Positions 1 through 9,382 of a stretch of DNA of 64,000 nucleotides are shown here, in pieces. A model generated the notes under the pieces. That model was not told the DNA's origin and made no database searches. It saw nothing but the letters and a program-made list of their open reading frames with translations. Every line of letters starts with the position of its first letter. Positions within the stretch are counted from its first letter, which is position 1. Both the position numbers and the translations under genes were made by a program. The DNA is taken from positions 1,488,001 to 1,552,000 of the forward strand of contig NZ_CP113064.1 of assembly GCF_026625805.1 (NCBI RefSeq), written 5' to 3'. This DNA comes from Brevundimonas sp. SL130 (lineage in GTDB: Bacteria > Pseudomonadota > Alphaproteobacteria > Caulobacterales > Caulobacteraceae).

Positions 1-1
1 C

Positions 2-883
2 CGCACCCGAGCCGACGCCGACACCATGCAGGCGCGTGCGGGCGACGTCAGCCAGCGCAGCGCCGCCTTCGCCAGCGGGGCGCAATATGTATCGACCGAC
101 TATGTCTGGGCCGATCCGCGCTTCCCCGCCTATGAGGTGCGGCTGACCGGCGCGGCTGCGGCCGTCTGCAATCCGTTGCGAACCGAGGATCGGTGCGACG
201 GTCTGGCCGTCGAGCGGACAGGCGAGGGGACACAACGTGGCTATCTGGCCCAGGCCGAGCGGCCGGACCTGACTAAGGTGCTGGCCCCGCCGCCCGAGCC
301 GGGTTCGCCCCGCGCCCTCGCCGACCAGGGCGTCTTCCTCCAGACCCGCGCCCTTCAGGGAACGCCCCGATGGGCGTTGGCGACGTCGGATGTCTCAGGC
401 GAAGTCTACGACGACTTCGCCCAAGCCCTTGGCGTACGTCTGACGCCCGAGGAGGCTCCGGTTCTGACAGCATTACTGGACCGGGCGGGCAATGACCGTT
501 CGGTGGTGGGCGCCGCCAAGACGCACTGGGGAACCAAACGGCCCTATATCGGCACGGACCAGCCGATCTGCGAAGCCAAGACCGATCATCTGGCCGGCAA
601 TCCCGACTACCCCTCCGGCCACTCGGCCCACGGCGTCCATGTGGCCATGATTTTAGCGGAACTCGCGCCCCAGCGCGCCGACGCCCTTTATGCCCGCGGG
701 CGTGAGTTCGCCGAGAGCCGCTATATCTGCGGCTCCCATAGCTACAGCGCCGTTGAGGCCGGCATCTTGTCGGGAATGGTCATCTATGGCGCCGAGCAAC
801 GCTCCGACGTCTTCCGCCGCGACATGGAAGCCGCCCGCGCCGAGGTCCAGGCGGCGTTGGCGCGGGCGGGGCTGGGGCAATAG
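2..883 (+). CDS. Class A acid phosphatase, PAP2 superfamily (5' partial)
   Basis: Periplasmic non-specific phosphomonoesterase of the PhoN/class A family (vanadium-haloperoxidase fold). The signature KX6RP is present as KTHWGTKRP, followed by PSGHSAHG and by SRYICGSH, which carries the catalytic histidine. The frame is open to the left edge with no signal peptide visible, so the true start lies outside; the ATG at 26 is probably internal. The third family motif is usually SRX5HX3D, but the residue four after the histidine is Ala (HSYSA), not Asp. The family assignment is firm from three ordered motifs; activity is uncertain because of the Asp replacement, which may mark a subfamily. Confidence 0.85.
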   Translation, partial: RTRADADTMQARAGDVSQRSAAFASGAQYVSTDYVWADPRFPAYEVRLTGAAAAVCNPLRTEDRCDGLAVERTGEGTQRGYLAQAERPDLTKVLAPPPEPGSPRALADQGVFLQTRALQGTPRWALATSDVSGEVYDDFAQALGVRLTPEEAPVLTALLDRAGNDRSVVGAAKTHWGTKRPYIGTDQPICEAKTDHLAGNPDYPSGHSAHGVHVAMILAELAPQRADALYARGREFAESRYICGSHSYSAVEAGILSGMVIYGAEQRSDVFRRDMEAARAEVQAALARAGLGQ

Positions 884-1472
884 TCCGTCGATCAAAGGCC
901 GCTTGAGCGCCGCCTTGACTTGCGTCTGACCCCCAGTGGGACGACCTGAGGCGCGCGGCCAGATCAGACAGGCGGAACCGGGGCGCGCCCGTAACGGGAT
1001 AGAGTGTCAGGTCGGCAACCTGGCCGCCGCCGAGCATGGCCGCGACCCCGGGATTAGATATGCTGAGTGCAAGAATCGCTCGATTCAACGCCTCGCGTAT
1101 CTGCGCTGCGCCTTATCAGACGAGGCTGGCCTTGGTATTGGACCGCCTGCGCTGGCTTGCCGAAGCGTTTGGCGCATCCGCTCCCTTGAGGTGGGTAAAT
1201 CATAAGGGTGCAGGGCGCTGGATTGGAGAAAAAAACTACAAAAAGAGATTTTTGTCGCACGTTCTGGGCGGCGGTTCGCTCTTTTTAGCCTCGGTCCGGT
1301 CATAACCACCATGTCGCCATATTGACACAGCCTTGTCGAAAACGTGTCGCCAGTTCGGCTTATTGGCATTAAATTGGGCTCTTCGTGCCGCCATTGGTAT
1401 TGACACCTGTCGTGTGTCTGGGCGTGTTTCAACACCGTCAGTTTTTGGCGGTCTTCGCGACTGAGGGGCACG
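884..1472. other. Intergenic region, probable receptor promoter
   Basis: This 589-bp stretch has no supported gene. It ends just before the TonB receptor and contains two TTGACA-like hexamers (1322-1327 and about 1401-1406) in a locally AT-richer stretch, which could be -35 elements for the receptor. No convincing -10 partner could be fixed, so the transcription start is not assigned. Confidence 0.4.
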
Positions 1473-4400
1473 ATGAACAATACGATTTTGAAACTGATGC
1501 TGACGACAAGCTTGTTGGCCTTGGCGGGGCAGGTGCAGGCGCAGACGACAAGCGCCGCCCAGAACACGACCGCCGACGACAAGGCCGAGGTTGGTGAAGT
1601 GATTGTGACCGGCACGCGGATCGTGCGGCCGAATAACCAGTCCGCGGCTCCGATCACCAGCGTCACCGCAACGGAAATCGAGGCTGCGGCCGCGGTCAAT
1701 ATCGAAGAAATCCTGAACCGGCTGCCGCAGATCGCGCCGGACAGTCAGCAGAACTATCAGGATTCCGACGGCCGCCAGCGCATCAAGCTGCGCAACCTCG
1801 GCTTTGAGCGCACCCTGGTTCTGGTGGACGGCAAGCGCCTCGGCACGATGAACGGCCAGGACGCCGGCATCATCCCGACCTCGATGGTCCAGCGGATCGA
1901 CATCCTGTCGGGCGGCGCCTCTTCGGTTTACGGCTCTGACGCCATCTCGGGCGTGGTCAACTTCATCCTGAAGGATGATTTCGAAGGCCTGCAGCTGGAT
2001 GCGAACTACAGCTTCTACAACCACGAGAACAAGACCACGATCGTCACGCCGGTCGCGCAGGCCTCGGCCTTCCCCACGCCGATCGGCACGGTCAACGACG
2101 GCGGCCGCAAAGACATCACCCTGACCTACGGCAAGCATCTGTTTGACGATGCCTTGCAGGTGTCGGGCTTCGTGAACTACCGCGATGCAGAACTGGTGCC
2201 CTATGCGGATCGCGCCACGTCGGCCTGCTATCTGCTGCAGAGCGCCGCAGACGGCCCCTTGAGCTGCCAGACATCGACCTATTCGCCATCGGGCTACCTT
2301 TCGCCCCAGGGCGGCAGCAACGCCGGTTCGGTGTACCTGAACAATCCAGACGGTACGCGCACCTTCGTGCCCTATGGCATCGGTGAAGGCAAAGCCGCGA
2401 ACCCCTTCGACGGCTATTCGTACCAGCGGGAATCGGAGCGCCTGAACGCCGGCCTCTTCGGCGCCCTGAAGCTGAACGACAGCGCCGAGATCTACGGCAA
2501 CGTCATCTGGTTCAAGGATGAATCCTACAACCGCTTCCCCACGCGGGTTTACAGCTACACGGCGTACGGCAGCACGCCTTACAGCGTGAATTGTAACAAC
2601 CCGCTCATGTCCGCTGCGCAAGCCACAGGGATCTGCGGAACCCAGGCCGGCACCTCGACCATGATGCCGCTGGAAGTCCGCTATCGCTTCGACGATCTGC
2701 CGTACACGCTCGACACCTATGTGAATGAAGGCGTGCGGGCCACCGGGGGCGTGCGCGGCGTGGTTGCCAACGTCTGGAACTATGACATCGGCGCCGTCTA
2801 TGCGCGCAACCAGATGGATTATACGTCCGGCGCCTTCGCCGAATTCGAAAAGGTCAATCGTTCGCTGAACGTCGTCAACGTCAACGGCACGCCAACCTGC
2901 GTTTCGAAAGTTGACGGGACCGACCCCAACTGCGTTCCCTTCGACGCCTTCCAGGCGGGCAACAACGACCAGGCCCTGGCTGACTATCTGTTCACCGGCC
3001 AAAGCGGTACGACCACCGGCGTCGGCACGCTGTACGATCTGGTCGCCACGGTTTCGGGCGACCTAGCCGAGTACGGGATCGTCAGCCCCTGGGCGGATCA
3101 AGGCGTCGCGGTTTCGGCCGGCCTCGAGTACCGCGAGGAGCATTGGGAATCGACGGCCGACGCGATCTATCGTCGTGAAAACGGCGGGTCCGACGTCAGC
3201 CTGTCGCAGAGCGTCGTCGAAGGAAACATCGAGTTCCAGGCTCCGCTGATGGAAGAGCGCAAATATGCGCACCTGCTTCAGGTCAACGGCGGCTATCGTC
3301 TGTCGCGCTACGACACCAACCCGGAGACCTTCAATACCTGGAAGATCGAAGGTCTGTACGCGCCGGTTCAGGACGTGACCTTCCGTGCGGCCTTCAACAA
3401 GGCCCAGCGCGCCCCGACGGTGATCGAGATGTCGCAGGCGTCGAACATCAGCTTCACCCGCCAAGGCGGATCGCAAAACGACTTCTGTGCGGGCATCGCT
3501 CGCCAGGTTCAGGATCCCAACGATCCGACGAAGCAAATCACCATCATCGACGCGCCGACCGCTTCGCGCGAAGTCTGCCGTGCGACCGGCCTGAGCGACG
3601 CCCTGTACGGCAGCACCAGCCTGTCGTGCCCCAACTCGCAATGTACGGTTCGCACCGGCGGCTTCACGGTCGATCCCGAAACCGCCAACACGACCACCTT
3701 CGGCGTCGTGCTGCGGCCGCACTTCCTGCCGGGCCTGACCCTTTCGATCGACCGGTTCATTATCGATCTCGATGACTCGATCAACTACAACGACTACAGC
3801 TACTATCAGAACGGGTGCCTGAGCAGCGGCGGCGACGCCTACTTCTGCGACAAGATCGTTCGCGATCCGGTCACGGGCGCTCTGTATAGCGACGCTGGCT
3901 CCAACCCGACCACCGGCTTCATCAGCCAAGGCACGACCAACGCCTACAAGTCGAAATCCCATGGCTGGGACTTCCAGGGCCAATACGGCCTCGAGCTGGA
4001 GAATTTCGGCAAGTTCGACTGGGTGTTCAACGGTTCGCTGTCCACGCGTCAGAGCTGGCAGGATTCGCCCCTGCGGCCTGAGATCAACTGCGTCGGCTAC
4101 TTCGGCTCGTGCGGTGGTCAGTTCGTGCCTGAGTGGACGCACGGCCTGCGTACGACCTACACCATCCCGAACGATCGTCTGAGCGTCTCGGTCAACTGGC
4201 GCTACGTCTCGTCGCTGACCCACACGTCGAACTCGGGCGACCCGCTGCTGGGCTGGGTCGAAGGCGCCGAGCGCAAGACCTTCTACAACATCCCGGCCTA
4301 CAACTACTTCGACGTGTCGGTGGCCTATAAGGTGACGGACGACGCGAAGCTGCGGGTCTCGGCCAACAACATCCTGGACGAAGAGCCGCCGGTCATCCCG

Positions 4401-4499
4401 AACTCCTACAACGTCAGCCTGGCGCGGAATAACACCCTGCCTCAGCGTTATGACTCCCTGGGACGTCAGATCTCGATCGGCCTGACGGTCAACTTCTAA
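1473..4499 (+). CDS. TonB-dependent receptor
   Basis: Outer-membrane TonB-gated transporter of 1008 residues. It starts with a Sec signal peptide ending near VQAQ, followed by a TonB box (VGEVIVTG, about residues 40-47), a plug domain with the LRNLGFERTLVLVDGKR and GGASSVYGSDAISGVVNFI motifs, and a long beta-barrel ending in aromatic Phe (TVNF), as expected for Bam-dependent insertion. The plug type (VLVDGKR, YGSDAISG) is that of the large receptors common in Caulobacterales and Sphingomonadales; the substrate cannot be read from sequence. It is intact, monocistronic and followed by a strong hairpin. Confidence 0.93.
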   Translation: MNNTILKLMLTTSLLALAGQVQAQTTSAAQNTTADDKAEVGEVIVTGTRIVRPNNQSAAPITSVTATEIEAAAAVNIEEILNRLPQIAPDSQQNYQDSDGRQRIKLRNLGFERTLVLVDGKRLGTMNGQDAGIIPTSMVQRIDILSGGASSVYGSDAISGVVNFILKDDFEGLQLDANYSFYNHENKTTIVTPVAQASAFPTPIGTVNDGGRKDITLTYGKHLFDDALQVSGFVNYRDAELVPYADRATSACYLLQSAADGPLSCQTSTYSPSGYLSPQGGSNAGSVYLNNPDGTRTFVPYGIGEGKAANPFDGYSYQRESERLNAGLFGALKLNDSAEIYGNVIWFKDESYNRFPTRVYSYTAYGSTPYSVNCNNPLMSAAQATGICGTQAGTSTMMPLEVRYRFDDLPYTLDTYVNEGVRATGGVRGVVANVWNYDIGAVYARNQMDYTSGAFAEFEKVNRSLNVVNVNGTPTCVSKVDGTDPNCVPFDAFQAGNNDQALADYLFTGQSGTTTGVGTLYDLVATVSGDLAEYGIVSPWADQGVAVSAGLEYREEHWESTADAIYRRENGGSDVSLSQSVVEGNIEFQAPLMEERKYAHLLQVNGGYRLSRYDTNPETFNTWKIEGLYAPVQDVTFRAAFNKAQRAPTVIEMSQASNISFTRQGGSQNDFCAGIARQVQDPNDPTKQITIIDAPTASREVCRATGLSDALYGSTSLSCPNSQCTVRTGGFTVDPETANTTTFGVVLRPHFLPGLTLSIDRFIIDLDDSINYNDYSYYQNGCLSSGGDAYFCDKIVRDPVTGALYSDAGSNPTTGFISQGTTNAYKSKSHGWDFQGQYGLELENFGKFDWVFNGSLSTRQSWQDSPLRPEINCVGYFGSCGGQFVPEWTHGLRTTYTIPNDRLSVSVNWRYVSSLTHTSNSGDPLLGWVEGAERKTFYNIPAYNYFDVSVAYKVTDDAKLRVSANNILDEEPPVIPNSYNVSLARNNTLPQRYDSLGRQISIGLTVNF

Positions 4500-4534
4500 G
4501 CGGCTGATTTCAGCCTCTGAGGCCTGAGTCGTTT

Positions 4535-4562
4535 CGGCGGAGCTGCACCAGCAGCTCCGCCG
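4535..4562 (+). terminator. Hairpin after the TonB receptor
   Basis: A perfect 12-bp stem (CGGCGGAGCTGC / GCAGCTCCGCCG) with an ACCA loop lies 35 bp after the receptor stop. There is no T tract beyond a short ATTCAATT, so it is a terminator-like hairpin rather than a canonical intrinsic terminator. Confidence 0.6.
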
Positions 4563-4667
4563 ATTCAATTGGGGTGAGGGGCGTGTGGGGGGGGGGCTGA
4601 ACAGCCGACCAGCGGAGACAAGTCGTTTCATCGCTCGCCGGGCTTAAGACGAGGTCGTTGCTGACAT

Positions 4668-4707
4668 GGGCGCTAGCGCCCCATAATGAACCGCCCCGGG
4701 TTTGCCG
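4668..4707. other. Palindrome and possible IS-end relic between convergent receptors
   Basis: Positions 4668-4681 form a perfect 14-bp palindrome (GGGCGCTAGCGCCC). It is followed at 4687 by TGAACCGCCCCGGGTTTGCC, which resembles the terminal repeat of some IS3-family elements. No transposase is attached, so this is at best a relic; the resemblance is from memory of common IS ends. Confidence 0.25.
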
Positions 4708-4793
4708 AATTCAAAGCTCATCGCGCTCGCGAGCGCCTTGATCAATCAGCGCTGATCATGGGCTCAAAAGGCTCCCTGATAATCACGGATACT

Positions 4794-6686
4794 CTAGAAG
4801 CTGGCTCTTGCGACGAACAAGACCTCGCGGGGCCGACCGATGTCCAAGCCTGCCTGATAGATTGTGCCAGCGTAGTAGTATTCGTTAAACAGGTTCTTGG
4901 CCATGACGCGGAACTGAACAGGGGTGCCGGCCACATGCGTGTCGTAGGTGACGCCAACGTCCACGAGCGTGAAAGACGGAATGAACCCGCTGTTCTGCGC
5001 GTCCACCGGACGTTCACCGACGTGGCTTACCGTGGCGTCGAGCGCCAGACCGGGAAGGGCGCTGATCCTGTATTGTGTGCCCAGGGTCGCCTGCCACTCC
5101 GGGACGCCTTCGCTGCGCTTGCCAAGCGTGGTGGTGTCGACGACGCCGAGCAGTTCGGTGTCTTGCAGGGCCAAACCGCTGGAAATGGAAAGGTCGGACG
5201 TCACCCTGCCGGAAGCCGTCAACTCAATACCACGATGACGATAGGTGCCGTCCGCAACGAAATCGTTGGCGACGTTCAGATAGCTGGCGTCGCGCTCAAT
5301 CTCGAAAGCGGCGAGCCCCAGCGAGAGGCCGGAGAACACATCGGCCTTCAAGCCGATCTCATACTGGCGGCTTTCGATGGGGCTGGTTGGTTGATTGGCG
5401 TTGTTGGCGAGGAACGGCGCCACATCACCGTCCTCAAAACCCTTCGAATAGCTTGCGTAGGCAAGCACATTCGCCGTCGGTCGATACATCACCGCACCCG
5501 TAGGCACGAAAACATTTTCACTTTGCGCCGGAGATGTCGCCGTCTGTTCTTCGGCGCGGAACCAGATGTAGCGGCCACCTAGCAAGATTTGGAACTTGTC
5601 TGTGACCGAGATCAGATCGCTGGCGAAGACCGAGTCTTCTTGGACGGTCGACCGGTACTCGATCGGCTGTGCAGGCCCGAAGTCGAAGTGTGACGGCTGG
5701 GTCGGATTCAGGATGTTGCGAACTGTGAGGTCGTCCACGCCCAGCGAACCGGTCGTATCGATGTAGTCCCAGAAGGGAGCCTTATCGTGAAACACGCGGT
5801 GCGAGGCGCCGAAGAATAGGTCGTGGCCGATGCCTCCGGTCTCGAGTTCGCCGGAGATATAGCTCTGGATCGTATAGGTGCTGAACACTTCGCCTCGGGA
5901 GGCAAAGAGGTCGCCGAAGCCGATATCTCCGTTGGGTTGAATATCGAACAGGTCAGTATAGCCCCCGTTCCGCTCGGCTCGCGAGTAGTTGGCCTGGGTG
6001 ACTGAAACCCAATCGCCCGCCAGATCGATTTCAAACCTGGCGTCGATGTTCCGGCCCTCGGTTTTGTGACGATACCAGCCGCCGGTAAGGAGGTCGCGCC
6101 GATCAACCTCGGGCGGCAGAACGAAGGTCGCCGGATCGAGCGGATCGGCCCGGCCGCTTTGGTCGGCGCGCAACAGTGGGTCGGCGATGGCCGTCTTCTC
6201 CGACCAGTCGGCATTCAGTTGAAGCAAGGCCCTGTCGTTGATGCGGATATCAGCTGCCACGCCAAAGAAGGCCCGCTCCAGATCGCGAGCGTGGTCGAAG
6301 TTCCCGACCTTTTCATAGCCGGCGTTCACCCTGTAGCCCAACGCGCCATCGAAAGCGGTGGCGCTGCCGTCCATGGCGACGTAGCGCTGTTCCAGCGTGG
6401 ATGCACCCACCGTGGCCGTTAGAAACGATTGCTCGGTCGGCCGCTTCAGAATGTAGTTGATGGTCCCACCGGGCGAGTTGAAGCCATAGAGGAAACCCGA
6501 CGGTCCTTTGAGGACATCAATGCGCTCAATGTTCTCTAGCTGAACGTCGTGGTGCGCCGCGAGGGCCAAGCCGTCACGCCGCACAGTACTGAAGTTGTCC
6601 ATCGCGAAACCGCGAAGGCGCAGATTATCAAAACCGCCGCCGTAGGACGCATTAAGCACCGAAGGGTCCAACACCAAGATATCTGC
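4794..6686 (-). pseudogene. TonB-dependent siderophore receptor, C-terminal part (split by IS630)
   Basis: This segment encodes the rest of the plug and the whole beta-barrel of a siderophore-type TonB receptor. The plug motifs NLRLRGFAMDN, RIDVLKGPSGFLYG and PGGTINYILKRPT are clear, and the barrel ends in Phe (ARASF). The N-terminal signal peptide and TonB box lie beyond an insertion sequence, at 7742-8024. Joining the two parts across a single TA gives an uninterrupted protein of about 725 residues, the normal size for this family. As it stands the gene has no usable secretion signal and is presumably inactive. Confidence 0.88.
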
Positions 6687-6701
6687 TAGAGCATTTTCCG
6701 A

Positions 6702-7343
6702 TCAGTCTGCATCATAGCCGGCGGCGGCGAAGTAGTTGGCGCATTCTTGGGGAGAGTAGGTCTGGATGATGCGGGCGATGGCGTCCCAGAGTTGGTCGAT
6801 TGTCCGAGCGGCGGCCTTTCTCAGCAGGGCCTTGAGCTTGGCGAAGGCGTTCTCGATCGGGTTGAGGTCGGGACTGTAGGGCGGCAGGAAGAGCAGCCGT
6901 GCGCCGACAGCCTCGATGGCGTCCCTGATGGGCGTGCTCTTGTGGGCGGCGAGATTGTCCATGATCACCACGTCGCCGGGCTTCAGGGTCGGGGCCAGCA
7001 CCTGTTCGACATAGGCCAGGAACCAGGCGCCGTTCATCGGGCCGTCGAGCACCATCGGGGCGGTCATGCCCGTCAGCCTCAAGGCTCCGACGAAGGTGGT
7101 CGTCTTCCAGTGACCGTGCGGCACGCTGCACCTCAGCCGCTGCCCGCGCGGCGCACGTCCGTGGCGGCGGGCCATCTTGGTCGAGGCTCCCGTCTCATCG
7201 ATGAAGACGAGCCGCTCGGGATCGAGGTCGAGCTGGCTGTCGAACCAGGCCTGACGCCGGCTCAGGACGTCGGGGCGGCTCTGTTCGTCCGCGTGCGCCG
7301 ACTTTTTTTGAGCGAGATCCGGCGGCGCACGAAGAACCGCCAC
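6702..7343 (-). CDS. IS630 transposase, catalytic part (OrfB frame)
   Basis: DDE-type transposase domain of an IS630-family element. The three acidic residues are seen in [18 protein letters not shown] and [11 protein letters not shown], in the usual spacing. This frame overlaps the helix-turn-helix frame and is most simply expressed by a -1 frameshift at the A7 run (T7 at 7303-7309 on the plus strand), giving ...[16 protein letters not shown]..., which matches how the family reads. The ATG at 7343 is therefore probably not the working start. It ends at the left terminus of the element. Confidence 0.88.
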   Translation of the reverse strand: MAVLRAPPDLAQKKSAHADEQSRPDVLSRRQAWFDSQLDLDPERLVFIDETGASTKMARRHGRAPRGQRLRCSVPHGHWKTTTFVGALRLTGMTAPMVLDGPMNGAWFLAYVEQVLAPTLKPGDVVIMDNLAAHKSTPIRDAIEAVGARLLFLPPYSPDLNPIENAFAKLKALLRKAAARTIDQLWDAIARIIQTYSPQECANYFAAAGYDAD

Positions 7344-7648
7344 AAGCTCGACAGGCTGGTCCCCACGCCCTGTTCGGCCAGAGCCGTCTGAAGCTCCGCC
7401 AGGGTGATGTCGCTCTTGCGCTCGACCAGGCCCAGGATCAGGTCGGCATGGCCTTCAATCCGCCCAGAGCGCCGATCTCCGCCCAGAGGCCCCGGCCGCA
7501 CGTCGCCCTGCCTGCGGACCCGCGAGCGCCAGCGGATCGCGCTGGCCGCGCTGACCCCGAACCGGGCCGCCGCCTGACGGCACGACATCCCGCCCTCAAT
7601 CGCCGCGATCACACGATCACGCAAATCTACCGATAGCGCCTTGCTCAT
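7262..7648 (-). CDS. IS630 transposase, helix-turn-helix part (OrfA frame)
   Basis: N-terminal DNA-binding portion of the IS630 transposase, 128 residues if read to its own stop. It contains a helix-turn-helix ([21 protein letters not shown]) and the linker that precedes the DDE domain. The reading frame meets the catalytic frame at CTC-AAA-AAA-A, a slippery site for -1 frameshifting. The product without frameshift would be a DNA-binding fragment that could act as a transposition inhibitor, as known in other IS families (inference). Confidence 0.85.
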   Translation of the reverse strand: MSKALSVDLRDRVIAAIEGGMSCRQAAARFGVSAASAIRWRSRVRRQGDVRPGPLGGDRRSGRIEGHADLILGLVERKSDITLAELQTALAEQGVGTSLSSLWRFFVRRRISLKKSRRTRTNRAAPTS

Positions 7649-7741
7649 TCATGCTGGCCTCCGCCTCCAGCACGAAGGTTGAATCAGAACCCGGACCCCT
7701 TGGGAATCCCAAACGATTCAATCAGGTCGCCAAATGCTCTA

Positions 7742-8024
7742 GAGTTCTCGGCAGCGCTGCTGAGATCGCGCGGGCGTCATAGCTCTGGATCGCCAGCGGC
7801 ACGTCGAGCGAGTGGCGCGAACCGAAGGCCCCGACATTGACTTGGAAGATATCATTCAGCGGGCGTGCCGTTACGACAATCTCGCCAATTTCGGTCGGCT
7901 CGTCGTCCTGAACGCTTTGAATGGGGGGCGAGCTCTCAGCCGCTACCGTACTCGCCATGGCGAGTACGGAAAGGCTACAGGCAACAAGTAGGGCCCGGCG
8001 CCCGGATAAACGCTTTATAAACAT
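7742..8024 (-). pseudogene. TonB-dependent siderophore receptor, N-terminal part (split by IS630)
   Basis: This part carries a Sec signal peptide (hydrophobic core LLVACSLSVLAMASTVAA), a TonB box (IGEIVVTA) and the start of the plug. The ATG is preceded by GGGAGG at a spacing of four bases. The frame runs into the insertion sequence and stops after about 17 bp of it. It belongs to the same gene as 4794-6686. An AT-rich stretch at 8061-8084 upstream could hold the promoter or an iron-responsive operator, but no convincing Fur box was found. Confidence 0.87.
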
Positions 8025-8529
8025 AGTGCCTCCCGCAATTCACTGACGGCTCTATGCGTGATACTTTATATCATTACAATATGGATACGCAGCGGAGATG
8101 GCGCTGGGAGTGCAGGGTTGCGGTGGGGTTACGGTGACACGATTGCGGTGACAGCGCGCTAAGGGGGGCTGCCCGATCCATGCGAATCTCTTTGATGATT
8201 TCGTCACGCATGGGACGAAGTACGCGATAGCGTCGTTATCTAATCAAGACCGGACGCGCGGAAACTAAAACAGGGAAAGGCCATCGCCCGCATGTCACAC
8301 AAAGCGTCACACAAACCGCCGCCGGGGCGCGTTAAGCGGTTTATTTTATTGAGTTTTCAGGAAAATGGCGGGCCACGCCCGACGATGATGAGCACTACGT
8401 CTACGCTATAGCTCTCTAATGCCGCATAAGTCTCGGCTCGACCTCATCGGCCTGATAACCGGAGCACACGACCAACCAGCATCGCGTCAGATGATACCGT
8501 GTTTGGTCCGAGCAGCCTCAATGGCGGCC
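8025..8529. other. Intergenic region at the left border of the mobile block
   Basis: No gene is supported in this 505-bp stretch. It contains two pairs of short direct repeats: GGTGACA at 8133-8139 and 8147-8153, and GTCACACAAA at 8294-8303 and 8306-8315. These resemble arm-type sites bound by tyrosine integrases, and the region separates receptor-type chromosomal genes from the defence genes, so the left border of the island may lie here. No direct repeat matching the right-end core sequence was found, so the border is unproven. Confidence 0.35.
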
Positions 8530-9372
8530 TCAATCTGTTCCGTAACGCCGATCGCCCGGCTTACCCTTCGGCACCTGCACGTTGGTGAGAAACCAGCGTG
8601 CGATCTCGACGCCTTCCGCCGCCCACCGGGGGTCTTCACTCTCTAAAGGATCGAGGATGCGGCGTATGATGACGGGATTGCGTGACGAACTGCCGGATCG
8701 AAGCGGTTCGTGTTGATAGTCATCCGGCGCAAACGCCATGTTGAGATTTAACGCCGCCGCACGCTTCGGCGATTCCTCCCGAGCGCCGATCAGATCGTCC
8801 AGTGGCATGAAAAGACGTCCGTAGTATTTTGGCTGACGGACAAGCAGTTCACGGTTCGTAAACGTCGGCGCTTCCGGCTCTTGGCTCGGCAGCCAACGCT
8901 CGTCCAACTCGCAAATGAGACGCCGAATGGCAAATACCATCGCGTCCAGCATGTGCAGATCCTGACTGCGGGTGACGTAGCCATAGATCAGGTAGCGATT
9001 GTCGGCATTCCCATTGCGGCGCAGGTGTTCCATGAACTGCTCGGGCGTTCGGTCGGACCAGTGATAGATGTCGAGATCGGTTGGCTTTGCGAGATTGTCT
9101 GGCAGCAACGCGCCAGCCAGAGTTTTCACATCCGCGTAAAGCCGAACAATGTCGTGGCTATATGCCTTCTGATCGGCAGCGCTTCGTCTGGACGAGCCGC
9201 CATTGAGCAGAATCACGGCCTTGAGATATTTCTCAAGCGCATGAACCGTAAGCCAAAGAAAGTCTGTGTTGAGTTGATTGATCGCACACCAGCGCGCGGT
9301 GACATAGTTTTCGTCGGCGGTGCGGACGAAAAGTTCGAGGACCAGATTATGTTTCGATGCTGATACGCTCAA
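8530..9372 (-). CDS. HEPN-like domain protein, last gene of the defence operon
   Basis: About 280 residues. The N-terminal half has the pattern of HEPN-type all-helical proteins (ENYVTARWCAINQL, then FLWLTVHALEKYLKAVILLNG and a YSHDIVRLY segment). An R-X4-H sequence (RSQDLH), the arrangement of HEPN ribonuclease motifs, occurs near residue 140. The C-terminal part is not recognised. The TTG at 9372 is chosen because an AAGGA ribosome site sits seven bases before it, directly after the stop of the PIN gene; an in-frame ATG at 9411 is the alternative. It is co-oriented with and coupled to the PIN gene, suggesting joint function. A cellular role is inferred, not known. Confidence 0.62.
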   Translation of the reverse strand: MSVSASKHNLVLELFVRTADENYVTARWCAINQLNTDFLWLTVHALEKYLKAVILLNGGSSRRSAADQKAYSHDIVRLYADVKTLAGALLPDNLAKPTDLDIYHWSDRTPEQFMEHLRRNGNADNRYLIYGYVTRSQDLHMLDAMVFAIRRLICELDERWLPSQEPEAPTFTNRELLVRQPKYYGRLFMPLDDLIGAREESPKRAAALNLNMAFAPDDYQHEPLRSGSSSRNPVIIRRILDPLESEDPRWAAEGVEIARWFLTNVQVPKGKPGDRRYGTD

Positions 9373-9382
9373 GCCGATGTCC

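Larger units (their letters stand above)
6689..7739 (-). mobile_element. IS630-family insertion sequence (1051 bp)
   Basis: The element begins GAGCATTT at 6689 and ends with the inverted AAATGCTC at 7739; the first eight bases of the ends are a perfect inverted repeat with weaker similarity further in. A TA dinucleotide flanks each side (6687-6688 and 7740-7741), the target duplication typical of IS630/mariner transposition. It carries a two-frame transposase on the minus strand and splits the siderophore receptor gene. Confidence 0.9.

Noticed and set aside
1236..3002. Long minus-strand frame of 588 codons opposite the TonB receptor
   Set aside because: It is the reverse shadow of a GC-rich gene; its translation has no domain and the plus-strand receptor is complete.
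8061..8084. Fur box upstream of the siderophore receptor
   Set aside because: The AT-rich segment has no convincing palindromic match to a Fur consensus.
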